A stretch of 64,000 nt of DNA from Timema cristinae (GCA_039000515.1 JBCFYV010000012.1:117353849-117417848); one strand, 5' to 3'. Shown: positions 24,163 to 35,454, counted from the stretch's first letter. The notes: a model not told the origin generated them from the letters alone. Numbers and translations: made by a program.

Positions 24163-24590
24163 TCAAACTAATGCTGTCCACAGCTTTGAATCATTACCTT
24201 GCTTAACACACTTTTGCGGGTAGTAGCCGTTAGCAGCGCTAACTCCATCATCCTGGAGACGTCCTAACAAAGTATTGATTTGCTCCTCGAGACAGGTTTG
24301 AGCGTCACGATCGCTCTCTGGCGTCCCTAATTGTATGATCAATTCACGCCCGACATAAAAAAAACACCTTGATTGTTTAATTCTCTCCTCGACGATACGA
24401 AGAGTTATACCTTGGTACAATCCTCCACCAACCTGATTTACCGAGCCACTAATTATGTGTGGGGGTGCAGATGAGGGGCCGGCTGCTGCCAAACCTCCGC
24501 AGGGGTGTGTGGAAGGTTCTTGCTGACTGTTCCCCGCCCTAAGAGGTGATGAAGGCGGGGTGCCGTCTGGAAGTGCCACTTCATCTATGA
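24163..24590 (-). CDS. Unrecognised exon-like ORF on the minus strand
   Basis: About 140 open codons with balanced codon use and base composition far from the AT-rich surroundings. No good ATG: the frame is open from a stop near 24600, and TCATAG|AT at about 24585 could be a splice acceptor. At the other end, CAAG|GTAATG near 24206 could be a donor, giving an exon of roughly 380 bp. It encodes a Pro/Ser/Ala/Gly-rich segment, then VGGGLYQGITLRIVEERIK, CFFYVGRELIIQLG and CLEEQINTLLGRLQDDG, which looks like a folded, partly helical domain. I do not recognise the family. It may be an exon of a larger minus-strand gene or a processed fragment. Confidence 0.4.
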
Positions 24591-24709
24591 CTTTAATTTA
24601 TGAGAGGGGTCCAAATCAGTATCATAACAATCTCACCTATCACCCTTCCAACCATTATACCCTTTAGAAGATGTTGTAACTTTTTCCGCTTTGAATATAG
24701 CATTGCTAG

Positions 24710-24875
24710 ATATGTATAGAAATTAAATGAAATTGATTTTTTAACCTCCTTTGACACGTTTTTAATATTCCAATTCCGTGCACGAGATGGGGAATAAAAC
24801 TAGACAGGCGATTAAAGAGGAGATCTGTGGGTGGGATGATCACGTGATGGGTAGGTTTCCGTGCAGGTATTTGTT
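24710..24875 (+). repeat. Dispersed repeat, copy 1
   Basis: Shares TTTGACA...ATATTCCAAT, AAACTAGACA and AAAGAGGAGATCTG in order with 29415-29580. Probably a mobile-element fragment; class unknown. Confidence 0.55.
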
Positions 24876-25194
24876 GTACCAACCAGCAACCAACCACGAG
24901 TGTATAATCTCAAACATCTTTTGCATTATTTATAAGCTTTTAATATTTATATTTCCAGCGCTTCTATAAATCATTTCCTGGGAAATAATTCAGAGGTGGA
25001 TTACAGTCGTGGAACCGAGCTTCTATGACAGTGGTTGTAGCCTATTACTTACAGATGATCTAGTTCATGAATTTTATTTTTATGACCGACCGATATGGCG
25101 ATTGTTTTTATATGTGTTTATTTACACGTATACTCTGGTAAAATAATAGCTATTCCCCAGAACTACATATAACATTAACAATTACTGAACAGAT

Positions 25195-26190
25195 GACTGA
25201 GCGAAAACCTGGACTTTGGATAAAAGAGAAACTAGGAAAGTGAAAGTCATGGGAAAGAAGTTTTTGAAGAACATGATAGCTGTTATCAAAAGGTATAGGA
25301 TTAGGAATGAAGATGTAAGGTCTAGAGTTGGGGTACAGGGATTACATAAGAAATAGAGGAAGCTAGGATGAGATGGTATGGACATGTAATGAGGATGTTG
25401 GAGTACATGATATAGTAGAGGAAGCAAGACTGAGATGGTATGGACATGTAATGAGGATATTGGAGTACATAAGATATTAGAGGAAGCTAGGATGAGATGG
25501 TATGGACATGTAATGAGTATGTTGGAGTACATAAGATAATAGAGGAAGCTAGGATGAGATGGTATGGACACGTAATGAGGATGTTGGAGTACATAAGATA
25601 ATAGAGGAAGCTAGGATGAGATGGTATGGACATGTAATGAGGATGTTGGAATACATAAGATAATAGAGGAAGCTAGGATGAGATGATATGGACATGTAAT
25701 GGGGATGTTGGAGTACATGAGATAATAGAGGATGCTAGGATGAGATGGTATGGACATGTAATGAGGATGTTGAGTACATGAGATAGTAGAGGAAGCAAGG
25801 CTGAGATGGTATGGACATGTAATGAGGATGTTGGAGTACATGAGATAGTAGAGGAAGCAAGACTGAGGTGGTATGAACATGTAATGAGGATGTTGGAGTA
25901 CATGAGATAATAGAGGAAGCTAGGATGAGATGGTATGGACATGTAATGACGATGGAAGGTGGATAGGATTCCAACAAGATTAATGGATATGAGGTATGTA
26001 GGGAAGAGAGCGCAAGGGAGACCAAGGAAGAGATGTGAATAACAGAGAGTAACTGTGCAAGTGAGAGGAGCAGAATTGAAGAGAGTTCAGGGGGTAAAAT
26101 AGGGGAAGAACAGAGGGAGATGGAGTCATTTTACTAAACTCACCCGGCCACACGCTGGAAACAGTTCATGATGATGATGATGATGAACGG
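25195..26190 (+). mobile_element. 3' end of a non-LTR retrotransposon split by an expanded array
   Basis: Before the array the + strand encodes IRNEDVRSRVGVQ; after it come KRAQGRPRKRC-like sequence (near 26005) and a terminal (ATG)n tail near 26170. This is the C-terminal tail of the LINE type found at 4262, here with its 3' end. The expanded 62-bp array occupies the position of the RWxGHVMRM motif. Confidence 0.75.
25370..25955. repeat. 62-bp minisatellite, second locus, opposite orientation, about 9-10 copies
   Basis: Unit GATGGTATGGACATGTAATG, then AGGATGTTGG, AGTACATGAG and AGAGGAAGC, the complement of the 4386-5615 unit. Copies are less uniform than at the first locus and fall into two types (GCAAGACTGAG and GCTAGGATGAG). 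Confidence 0.93.
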
Positions 26191-26309
26191 ATGATGAACG
26201 GATGATTGAATTGTATCCAATATAAATGGTCTTTATTCCTATTTGTTGTTTACTAGCTTAATACTATTTGAATAATTTGAAAAATAACACCTTTGGCTTA
26301 GCTCAACAA

Positions 26310-26640
26310 TATTCTACCAGTGAGCTGTCCAGGAATCGTCCCATGCTCAGGGCCATTCTTCGCTCGTACTTTAAGACAGAGTCTGTGATGGACGTGTGGA
26401 TACTAAGAGCTATAATTGATATCACAACCACCGGCGACTTTACGCTGTAAATATTACAAATACATTTTACAGCCGATATAACCGAGATGGGAGAAAGCAA
26501 CGCACAGACTTTGCCTTAAAATATGAGTGAAGAATGACCTTGGACACGGGCTGATTCCTGGATAGCTCAGTGGTCAGAGCTTTGGCGCATAATAAAGCCA
26601 AAGGTCCCTGGTACGATTCCCATATCTAGGTCTCGTTTTT
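26310..26640. mobile_element. Family III tRNA-like element, inverted pair, one arm truncated
   Basis: The right arm is a full tRNA-like unit on + (CCTGGATAGCTCAGTGG, B-box near GGTACGATTCCC). The left arm at 26320-26400 is the complement of the adjoining part (CATGCTCAGGGCCATTCTTC against GAAGAATGACCTTGGACACG) and is truncated before the tRNA-like head is complete. Confidence 0.65.
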
Positions 26641-27225
26641 CAATATGTTTCAATATAATTCAGTTACGGCTGATCTCTATATTTATAATCATTCATCCCC
26701 TAAGCTTCGCCTTTCATATATATATATACACACAACACACGCACTCAATTGTATAGTAGTTCCTTCTTCCAAATATACTCTTTAGCTGACTATATTATAA
26801 GCTCGCATGACCCGATACATTTCCGTGCACACGATATAGTATTTCAAATTAAATTATTAATAAGATGATTACTAATCAAGTCAACAAAGCGCTACAGCTT
26901 GGAATAAACTATATTATTTGTGTCAGTTATTATTTTCATTCTTAAGTGATAGTGAATTCACTTTCATACAAATGTGCATGTTTAATATTGTATCGCAATA
27001 ACTTGCTTTGTCGGCCGTTCTATGCTAGTATTAGAAGCATATGTGCATTCATATATAAGTAAGTGATATTAATAATACAGGACAGTGAGTGTTATATTGA
27101 AAAGTGAATGCGTTTGATTATTCTATTTGAAATAACTAACTAATGATACACAAATTGAAATCGTGTTATTTCTATTTCGACAGTCAACAAACTGTTATAT
27201 TAAATATCATAATAAAAATATTATA
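26641..27225. other. 5' flank of the receptor gene
   Basis: AT-rich, with a short (TA)n/(CA)n tract near 26715. No convincing core promoter can be assigned by eye. Confidence 0.4.
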
Positions 27226-29145
27226 ATGAAAATAAATCAGACGCTTATTTTATGTTTGGTAGTTTTTTTTACGTTAAAAGTAAATGTGGGTGCTAGAATG
27301 TTGATTTCAATAAATGACTTAAGTCCTCAATCAAAAAGCTTGTACAACTTTAATTCGATGATTCTAAGTTACTTTTTCAAACGTCATCTTCAATATATTA
27401 TGGTGGTGACAGATGGTAGCCCTGATTCTCACATTGTGGCTGGTATCACCGGTTTAATCCACAAAAACACGTCTTTACCTGTGATTCACTTGGGAATAAA
27501 TATGGATGCTGAAGAAGTCGGACCGATATTGGACGATTTGATCCCGAGTAGAGGACTTATTTACTTTTCTAATAAAGCAATCTGTTCCTGTTATTTGGAC
27601 AAACTGTGCGATACGAAAGGAAGTTTATCGTGGAATGTTCGAGGTATTTTCATGGCAGTTATAACATCAAATGTTCCACAAAATCCTCGCGAAGCTGAAG
27701 TGATGTTGGAAAGTTGCTGGGACAAGTATAAAGTTATAAACATGGCAATTGCTCACGTGACTTCCCCTAAGAATGGCACTGAGCCATCCGATTTCAATTT
27801 CACACTTTCATATTTCAACCCTTTCCTGAATTTTAAAAGAACGAAACACTTTTCGTCAGAAGTATTGAAAACTGGAAAACTGAATGTTTTCCCAGATAAA
27901 CTAATCAACATTCATGGTTATCCTATAAAAGTATCAATGACTCATAACCCACCCTCATGTTTTGAAATAAATGATACGAGTGGAGAGCCTCGCTACGAAG
28001 GTCCTGACATGTCCACTGTTTCTACCATGTTGAAACAAATGAACGCAAGTCCCGTTATATTCCATCCTGTACAGAACATTCTAGACTGGGTGTTCCCTTA
28101 TGATAACGAGGATGACCTTGCTGAGGAAAACTTCAAGCACGGGGTTCCAGACTTTGGTGGTAATTCTGGCGGACTAATATTTTCCAACCTGAAAGCAATA
28201 TTATATCCCCATGACATATTTTGTTACACTGTAATTGTGCCTAAAGCAGGGATGATTCCCGTTTATATGAACTTTATCTTACCATTCACAAATAGTGTTT
28301 GGCGGCTTTACTCCTTTACTTTCATGTTTGTAGCTTTAATCTGTATGTTGATGAGACGTTTCAGTTCCCCACAAACATCAAGTTTGTACAATTATAGTTC
28401 TACTTTGGAATCTTTCAGACTTCTTATTTTGGGCACCAATCAATATCCAGGCACAAACCTTTCTAATAAGATTTATATTTTGATGTGTCTTTTGTATGGC
28501 TTAGTGATAAACAACGCATACCAAGGTTCGTTGACAAGTTATATGGCCGTACCTAAGTTTTATAAGGATATCAACACTGTTCGTGAATGGGTAGATTCCG
28601 ATTTACAAATTGGAGTACCCTTGCCAAAAACTTTAGGTATAATAATAAATAGTGCGGCCTTGGATCCTGAAGCATTTTCTTGGTATAGAATCACAGGAGA
28701 AAGATTTTTCTTCCTACCGACCCCACATGATGTGTTTACGATGGTTGCATATCAAAAAAATACAAGTTTGCTAACAAACACTTTAAATGGTCCGTATATC
28801 ATACGTATGCCCGAGTTTGTCAAGGAAAGTAGACCATTACTTCACATGATCAACGATTGCACCCTCACTTGTCCTCGCGTATTCAAACTTCCTTTCAACT
28901 CTCCCTTCTCTGGAAGGTTCAACTCTTTGGTCGGGAGGCTCAAGGAATCTGGTCTGATGAAGAAATGGCAGGACGATGTTACGTTCACAGCCTGGCTCGA
29001 GTCAAGTAGAGTCAAGCAGGAGACAGCTTTGAAAATACTCAACCATGAACACCTTCAGCTGCCATTTTATATTGGTTTCCTCGGTTTGAGTGTGAGTTTA
29101 TTGTGCTTTGTGTTAGAATTGTTATATGAGAAATATACGTCATGA
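27226..29145 (+). CDS. Divergent ionotropic receptor (IR), single exon, 639 aa
   Basis: Ligand-gated cation channel of the iGluR-related chemoreceptor family, acting in sensory dendrite membranes. The ATG at 27226 is chosen because it starts a signal peptide (MKINQTLILCLVVFFTLKV) and has A at -3; the frame is open upstream only from a GTG. Order: extracellular N-terminal domain with several N-x-S/T sites, S1 half (about residues 225-330), TM1 about 355-376 (YSFTFMFVALICMLM), pore loop, TM2 about 414-442 (ILMCLLYGLVINNAYQGSLT, SYMAVPKF, the conserved S-x-x-x-Y end of this helix), S2 half with cysteines near 552, last TM about 613-636 and a very short tail. Lack of introns and a divergent ligand pocket point to a lineage-specific IR rather than IR25a/IR8a. 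Length is usual. The ORF is intact, so it is probably functional. Confidence 0.85.
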   Translation: MKINQTLILCLVVFFTLKVNVGARMLISINDLSPQSKSLYNFNSMILSYFFKRHLQYIMVVTDGSPDSHIVAGITGLIHKNTSLPVIHLGINMDAEEVGPILDDLIPSRGLIYFSNKAICSCYLDKLCDTKGSLSWNVRGIFMAVITSNVPQNPREAEVMLESCWDKYKVINMAIAHVTSPKNGTEPSDFNFTLSYFNPFLNFKRTKHFSSEVLKTGKLNVFPDKLINIHGYPIKVSMTHNPPSCFEINDTSGEPRYEGPDMSTVSTMLKQMNASPVIFHPVQNILDWVFPYDNEDDLAEENFKHGVPDFGGNSGGLIFSNLKAILYPHDIFCYTVIVPKAGMIPVYMNFILPFTNSVWRLYSFTFMFVALICMLMRRFSSPQTSSLYNYSSTLESFRLLILGTNQYPGTNLSNKIYILMCLLYGLVINNAYQGSLTSYMAVPKFYKDINTVREWVDSDLQIGVPLPKTLGIIINSAALDPEAFSWYRITGERFFFLPTPHDVFTMVAYQKNTSLLTNTLNGPYIIRMPEFVKESRPLLHMINDCTLTCPRVFKLPFNSPFSGRFNSLVGRLKESGLMKKWQDDVTFTAWLESSRVKQETALKILNHEHLQLPFYIGFLGLSVSLLCFVLELLYEKYTS

Positions 29146-29414
29146 TTTTCTTAAGAAATTGAAAGAGTAACGCCCAGTTCTTGATATAAAGCTACACCTT
29201 CTTTGTTGACAAATATTTAACTAGCCCTAATTTGAGCCCATGTGGACTAGAAACAATGAGTATTTGTTCATGCGTGATCGCTTTTAGCCAGATATAATAG
29301 TTTCTAGCGCTAGAATATAGTTCTAAATATTATGTCACATGCAGTGGATTAAACTAATTTTATCTAGTTTTTACATCAATACAATATACATTTTCGAATC
29401 TTGCTGTGTATTTA
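29146..29414. other. Receptor 3' flank
   Basis: AT-rich; AATAAA-like signals are not distinctive this close to the stop. Confidence 0.4.
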
Positions 29415-29580
29415 TAAAAATGAAATAAAGTTGATTTCAATCTCCTTTGACAGAATTCAGATATTCCAATACTGTGCTTCAGTTGTGAATATCACTTGGT
29501 TTCACCGACACGAAACTAGACACGCGATCAAAGAAGAGATCTGGGGGTTGGTGTCACATGACGAGTCGGTTTCTGAACAT
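29415..29580 (+). repeat. Dispersed repeat, copy 2
   Basis: Same element as 24710-24875 (GAAACTAGACACGCGATCAA, AAGAAGAGATCTGGGGG). The two copies flank the receptor gene in direct orientation about 4.7 kb apart. Confidence 0.55.
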
Positions 29581-29599
29581 TCTCATTTAGGAACTACTA

Positions 29600-30000
29600 T
29601 AAACACACATAGCGGCAGAGATACATACATCATATGTACAGACAAAGACGCACGCATACGTAAAGACAAGCATTCAGACGAACATACAGATTCATTTGTA
29701 TTTACATATGGAGATATATATAAAAAACAAACACTTATATTCACGCACATACACATTTATAAACATGTACACACACACACAAACAAACTTAGATACCATA
29801 CATATACACACACACACACACAAACTAGAAATATACAAACACATGCAAGTACAGATAAATATACAAACTTATATGCATACAGAGGACGTATACACATATT
29901 ACTACATATGTCAATACAGAAAAAAAAAATATAAGTATATACAAATAGAGAGATACCTAATTATACATATATATGTTTATATATATATATATATATGTAT
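29600..30000. repeat. Degenerate (ACAC/ATAC)n and (AT)n microsatellite region
   Basis: ACACATAC-type low-complexity sequence ending in a pure AT tract near 29975. The 177- and 127-codon ORFs here are artefacts of it. Confidence 0.85.
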
Positions 30001-30699
30001 TCTAGAAAATATTGCTGAAGTTTTTAAAACGATGATCTTTAAAGTGGAGTCGAACCCGTTGCCAGACAGAAAAGGGTGAAATGGGGGCAGTTCACATAAA
30101 ACCTTGTTTCTTGGAAGCCACCAACTATCTAAACATTAAACATAGCATAAAAGGCAATTTTGGTTTATTGAATTTAAGAACCCAATGTTTTTAAAAACCT
30201 GATAAATTTCTAAGGATAATAAGTATTTTACTATAGGAAATAAACTTTGATCTCTTTTTTTTTATGTATATAGCTTCAATTTTCTGTCATTATGGACAAA
30301 CAAAGCACAGAAATTATGTTAATTACTTCCTGTGAAAGGAGGCCCCCAAAATTACATCGACTCAGGAACCAAAATTCTCTTGGGGTTGGATGAGATTATG
30401 ATTAAACTTGGGACCATAATTTAGGATTGCCAATACCTTGTATTACTATAGTATGATTATTAACTGAGTAATTAATTTTATGAAGGGGACATGGGAGGAG
30501 AGGTGGGGGTAAAACAAAACCTCGGTGCTAATACTCAACATTCTTAGAAACGCGCGTCTGAACACATTTCCTCAGCCTGTCGTTACGTCTCGATAAACAA
30601 TTTAACAGAGTTCCAGGCCGTATCTAAGGGATAGTTTACGGTATCAACCATCCCTCTAACCCACCGAACATGTTGATCTAAGTAAATGTTCCTTATTAG
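30001..30699. other. Intergenic, nothing recognised
   Basis: No gene or array seen. Confidence 0.5.
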
Positions 30700-33538
30700 T
30701 AGGGGCCAGATTTTGCCCTAAATGCCTTTTTTTATTCCTATGATTTGAAAAGTAGGCTTTTGAGGTATAAGTTTATTTTCGATGATTTCGAAGATAATGT
30801 GATAAATTTTATAAGGCCTATAAATGCCTATTTCGCTGTTTAGTGCCTATTTTACAAATGGGAGCCTTAAAGTGCCTTTTTCTATCTCTCTTCCTCCCAC
30901 CTTAGTTTTTTCTTTCTAAATACTTGCGGCTCCCCTCCCCCCCATCCCCCTTCGCTCCTTAGGTTACTCCACGTGAATACTCGTGATAGGCAGGAAAAAC
31001 CCATGTGTCCAGTGGTTTGATAGGTTCAGACTGGTCAGTCCGGCAACAAAGATTTTCTTCTAGCTCACAGCAGTGTCAGTTCATTCAGTGGTTGTGTATA
31101 TTACGATGTTATTAGATGTGCATATCTGTTCATTCATATTTCTTTATATTGGACTCAGTGTAAATTACTGAACTAGTAGAAAATGCCTAAAGAGAAATAG
31201 TGTAAAAGTGTATTATTCAAACAGTGGATTGGTGGTGATAGGAATTTCACAACGGATGGTAAAATAATTTGTCAGCCATGATCCAAGGAGGTAAGTTATC
31301 TTTTCAAAAGGGGAAATGAAATTATTAATTTTGAAAGTCAAGTTTTTTTATTAAATATATTGTCCACTGTTTAAAAGTAAATCACGATTATTTGCTATTG
31401 TTCAAACTAGGTTTCATTTCTTATTGAAGGATTTTAACGACAAATTGGAAATATTTACCAAAGCGTAACATTACGATAAAAAAAATCAATCTTAGTTCTC
31501 TTGTTAGGTGATGCTTTGTTAATTTGTAGAATCCACATATATTACTGGGTGAAAATTTCCATTTTTAATATTTAGGTAAAATGAGAGAAGAAGTATCACC
31601 TAGAACAACACAAAAATACTGCAAGACATATGAAGAATTCCGGAAAGAAAACAGGATCTCAACAATTTTTTCCTAAAGTTAACGTTACCGATAAAACCCA
31701 AGAGCAATTTTCAACTGACTTATGCTATGCGATGGTAGCTGCAAATATTCCTGGGAAGAAGCTGGAGAATCCAGATCTCAATGCTTTTCTCAACAAATAT
31801 ACCAACATGAAGATACTAGACGAATCAACTCTGAGGAAACACTACTTGCATTTAACCTATTTATCCGTAAGTTTTTACAATAGCAGTTTTTTTCTTTCTG
31901 ACATTAAAAAATATTAACTGTATTGATTTAAACTATTTACAGTAAACATTATTTTTATTTCGTTTAAGACAGTTGAGAAAATCCGAGAAGATATTGGAGA
32001 ATCATACATCTGGGCTACTGTTGATGAAACCACTGACCGCTGTGGCAGATATGTTGCAAATGTTGTTGTTGGAAAACTAGACTCTACGTGTCCTGGTAAA
32101 CTTCACTTGGTTGTTTCAAAGATGCTTGAGGCAACCAACAGTTCGACAATTGCCATAGTTGTTCGTGATGCTTTGCGTAAGTATATAATGTAATTGCACA
32201 AGATATACTGTGTTAATTTAATGATTCGCAGTGTTAGTCCTGTAAAAATTATAGTTTAAAATAAGTTAATTTGTTTATATTAGGTGTCCTGTGGCCATCA
32301 GAAAACAACGACGAAAGGTTTTTGGTATTGCTGACAGACAGTGCGGCCTACATGTTGAAAGCGGCTGCCAGCTTAAAAGTATTCTACACCAAGTTAATTC
32401 ACGTGACTTGTCTGGCACATGCTGTTCATAGGGTTGCAGAAGATATTAGATCACGTTTTCCAAATGTTAACGCTATTATTTCCACAGTCAAGAAAGTGTT
32501 TTTGAAGGCTCCATCACGAATCTTCTCATTTAAGGCCGCCCTGTCCAACACACCTTTGCCACAACAGCCAGTGTTAACGCGTTGGGGTACATGGCTTCAT
32601 GCTGCGTTGTGCTATGCAGATTACCTGGGTGACATTCAAAAGATATTATACAATACACTATCTTTAGGTGCGTTTCCAAATTAAAATTGCAGTGAGCATT
32701 TACCACTAGTTTTATTGATTCCACCTGTCCGTCCACATTATTGGGGGGAAAAAAATTTAATGGTTATACTTGTAGAACACTATATATTGAAAGAATGGCG
32801 AGTTTTGCTATACCAACCGTTTTGCTTGTAGGTAGTCCAAACTGTTAACGAGGAACAAGCTGTCGCCATTACAGAAGCAAATGCTGCCATCCATCTCCTG
32901 CTCAAGTGTCAGTGCGGATCTGCCACACGTAAAAAGAAATTTTGGAAATCTTCCTGGAGCAATCACAGCTTTAGAGGCGAGGGATTTTGAAAGCTGTGAA
33001 GATAATGCGGGGAATAGAATAAAACCTGAATCAGGCTTCTGGCTCAGTTGGCACAGCCATCGTCGACAAATTTAACAGAGTATTGGAGCGAAACCCTGGG
33101 TGGAAAGTGATGGCAAGTGTTGCAGACATCTTGGAAGGACAAACTACATCACTCCCAGAATTCAAGCTTAGCCCAGCTGAAATAGCTTGCCCGATGACTT
33201 CATGTGAAGTCGAGAGAAGTTTCTCACAATATAAAAACATTTTGTCAAGACAACAGAACCAAATCTACACCTGAAAATTAACTCTAATAGTAATTAATAT
33301 GTGTTTATGGAAAGTGTATGCTGGAGTTTAAGAGTGAAAAATAAAATTTTTTGAGTATTTTTGTGCCTCTTTTTGCATTACTATGCCTATTTATGTGCCT
33401 ATTTTTTTTTTCCTTTTTAGTGCCTATTTATTGCCTTTTTAACTTTATAAGCCTATTTATGTTCCTATTTTTGTGATTTTTAGTGCCTATTTGCCTGCCT
33501 TTTTAAAAAAAATTTAGTGCCTATAACTCCGCCCCCTA
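30700..33538 (+). mobile_element. hAT-like (CGGBP1-type) DNA transposon, about 2.8 kb, decayed
   Basis: Left end TAGGGGCCAGATTTTGCC and right end GGAGTTATAGGCACTAA on the complement (starting TAGGGGGCGG) form imperfect terminal inverted repeats. Both subterminal regions are studded with GTGCCTATT/TGCCTTTTT motifs (30720-30890 and 33360-33530). The interior carries the transposase-like gene described separately. The 8-bp flanks (CTTATTAG, ATTCTTAC) are only partly alike, so the target duplication is unproven. Confidence 0.75.
31630..33273 (+). pseudogene. hAT/CGGBP1-like transposase gene with introns, frameshifted near the 3' end
   Basis: Exon 31630-31868 encodes a CGGBP1-like segment (KKLENPDLNAFLNKYTNM, ESTLRKHYL). 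An intron with GTAAGT...TTTAAG joins 31970-32177 (ESYIWATVDETTDRCGRYVA, hAT catalytic-core start), then GTAAGT...ATATTAG joins 32283-about 32668 (LLTDSAAYMLKAAASLKVFY, HVTCLAHAVHRVAEDI, PVLTRWGTW). Phases agree across both introns. Downstream, 32833-33273 holds ADLPHVKRNFGNLPGAITAL and SCEVERSFSQYKNILS (the C-terminal hAT dimerisation motif) but in frames that do not join, with at least two frameshifts. The gene was therefore spliced when active and is now broken. Confidence 0.8.
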
Positions 33539-34170
33539 ATTCTTACATACTGGCCGAACAGAAACAGTTCGCGAGAATGTAGTAAGTGAATTTGATGCTC
33601 TGTTCCAGAGGTTGGCAACCTTTCCAATATTGCATGCTGCATGTGGTTAGAAAAATTTGTAAAAAAAAATATAGAGCAAACAATTCCATCTTTATATTTC
33701 TCATAGGATAATTAACTATTAGTCTATTTTTTATGAACACAAAATCTAAAATCAAAGCTAAATATTTAGCAGGACAGATAAAATGAGTCGGTGGGCTCTT
33801 TTCGACGTCGCTGAGAAAGTGAATCAGCTTATATCCGGAGAAATTATTTCAGTTTCAGGACACAATGCTGGACAGATAGAAAGGGGGAACATGTCATCAA
33901 CTACATACAAATAGTATTTCAGACACTCACTTTACATTCGTTTTGTAGAACACATGATTTCCGAGCTAAGAGCTCAATTTTTTAAAACACAAGAAACCGT
34001 TTATGGGTTTCCATGAAATTCTTCCCAGTTCTTGCATGGATATGAATGGAATTAATATAACCTCCTAGGTTCCATTGATTTTTATGAGTATATATGATTT
34101 CCTATGCATCAGCTTTTCTAGCAGAATTCTCTATATGAACGAAAGAGTGGTTAAAAAAGTAGAAAAAAGC
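33539..34170. other. Intergenic; probable hAT-MITE trace
   Basis: CAGAGGTTGGCAACC near 33607 resembles a hAT terminal repeat; the partner end was not found. Otherwise unremarkable. Confidence 0.35.
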
Positions 34171-34462
34171 TTGAGGTGTGATGGAAGAGTACGCGAGAAA
34201 AAGGCTAGTATTTTTGCACTTTTTTTTTATAACAAAACCTATTTTTTTGGCCGAAATAAATCAAATATTTCTCTATTAGAAAATAGAGTATAATTTTCTT
34301 CACGTGGTGATATCGACAGTAATTCTTGAATATCTGTCATGAACATAGCGGTATTAGACGAGAAACTTTTTAAACGAAAAGAAAAAGTTACAAATAATTT
34401 CAGGGTACCCTTGACAGATATTCAACAACTGTTGATATCACCGTGTGAAAATAATTAAACTC

Positions 34463-35193
34463 TATGGGTCAATTTCATAGCCAGACTTAGTACGCTTCAA
34501 GTGCACTGCTATACTAAATACCTACCTAAATCAGAATAGAATGGGCCAATTTCAAATTTGAAACAGACCCAGTTCATTCGATTTTTAGGTAGGTGTCATC
34601 TTTTACAGTAGCCCCATGGCTTTCTTGCTGCTGACTGACAGCTCACAACTGACTTCTGACAGTAAACATTTAGGTACAGTAGCCCCGTGGCTTCTTTGGT
34701 GCTGACTGACAGCTCACAACTGACTTCTGACAGTAAACATTTAGGTACAGTAGCCCCGTGGCTTCTTTGGTGCTGACTGACAGCTCACAACTGACTTCTG
34801 ACAGTAAACATTTAGGTACAGTAGCCCCGTGGCTTCTTTGGTACTGACTGACAGTTCACAGCTGACTTCTGACAATACACATTTAGGTATATACCTAAAT
34901 GTTGACCGTCAGAAGTGACAGCTGCTAAACACATGTTTTTGCAGATCAAATGGTTCGGCGTGGAGATACATAATTTAGTCTGGTATCTTTTCAAAGCTTT
35001 TAGCTGTCAGCTGTCAGTCAGCACCAAAGAAGCCATGGGGCTACTGTATTTAGTGTAGCACCGCACTTGAAGGTAGGCTACTAAATCTGACCATAAAACT
35101 GGCCCACTCCATTCTGGTCTATATATGTGTCATCCTGTATTTAATGTAGTTCCGCACTTAAGGCTACCAAGTCTTGCTATCAAACTAGACCTA
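34463..35193. mobile_element. Fold-back element B inside MITE A
   Basis: Left GGGTCAATTTCATAGCCAGA and right TCTTGCTATCAAACTAGACC are inverted copies. Each arm appears twice in tandem in diverged form (right arm GCACCGCACTTGAAGG and TTCCGCACTTAAGG about 97 bp apart). Confidence 0.6.
34606..35046. mobile_element. Tc1/mariner-type MITE C with left terminus in four tandem copies
   Basis: TA|CAGTAGCCCC at the left and GGGGCTACTG|TA at the right give a TA target site and CAGT-type ends, usual for Tc1/mariner-derived MITEs. The left arm, a unit of about 70 bp (CTTCTTTGGTGCTGACTGAC to CATTTAGGTA), is repeated four times before the fold-back centre near 34890. A single-unit copy lies at 60958-61193. 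Confidence 0.85.
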
Positions 35194-35454
35194 TGTTTGT
35201 ATTGAAGCAATATTTGGTTTCTTTTTGACCAAAAAATACTTTGATTTAAAAAGTAAAAAACAGCCAAAACACTGGCCTTTTCTCACGTCCGTTACATCGA
35301 CATATTAAGGCTCACAAATATTATAGGATCTATTACTGAATACAAAGAGAATCTTTTCCCTAATTTAAAAACCCTACTTCGCATTTTATGCAACACTTCC
35401 TGTTTTAACAGCATCCCCGCAACGCTTTTATTCAACACTATATATAGTCATAGT

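Larger units (their letters stand above)
34171..35300. mobile_element. MITE family A, copy split by nested elements
   Basis: Left terminus GAGTACGCGAGAAAAAGG and right terminus GGCCTTTTCTCACGTCC are the family A ends seen at 21896 and 47165. Their spacing is stretched to about 1.1 kb by insertion of element B, which itself contains element C. Confidence 0.75.

Noticed and set aside
27163..27225. Upstream start of the receptor at 27163
   Set aside because: That codon is GTG; the first in-frame ATG at 27226 begins a proper signal peptide.
29401..30079. ORFs of 177 and 127 codons downstream of the receptor
   Set aside because: Encoded by ACAC/ATAC microsatellite sequence; no conserved protein features.
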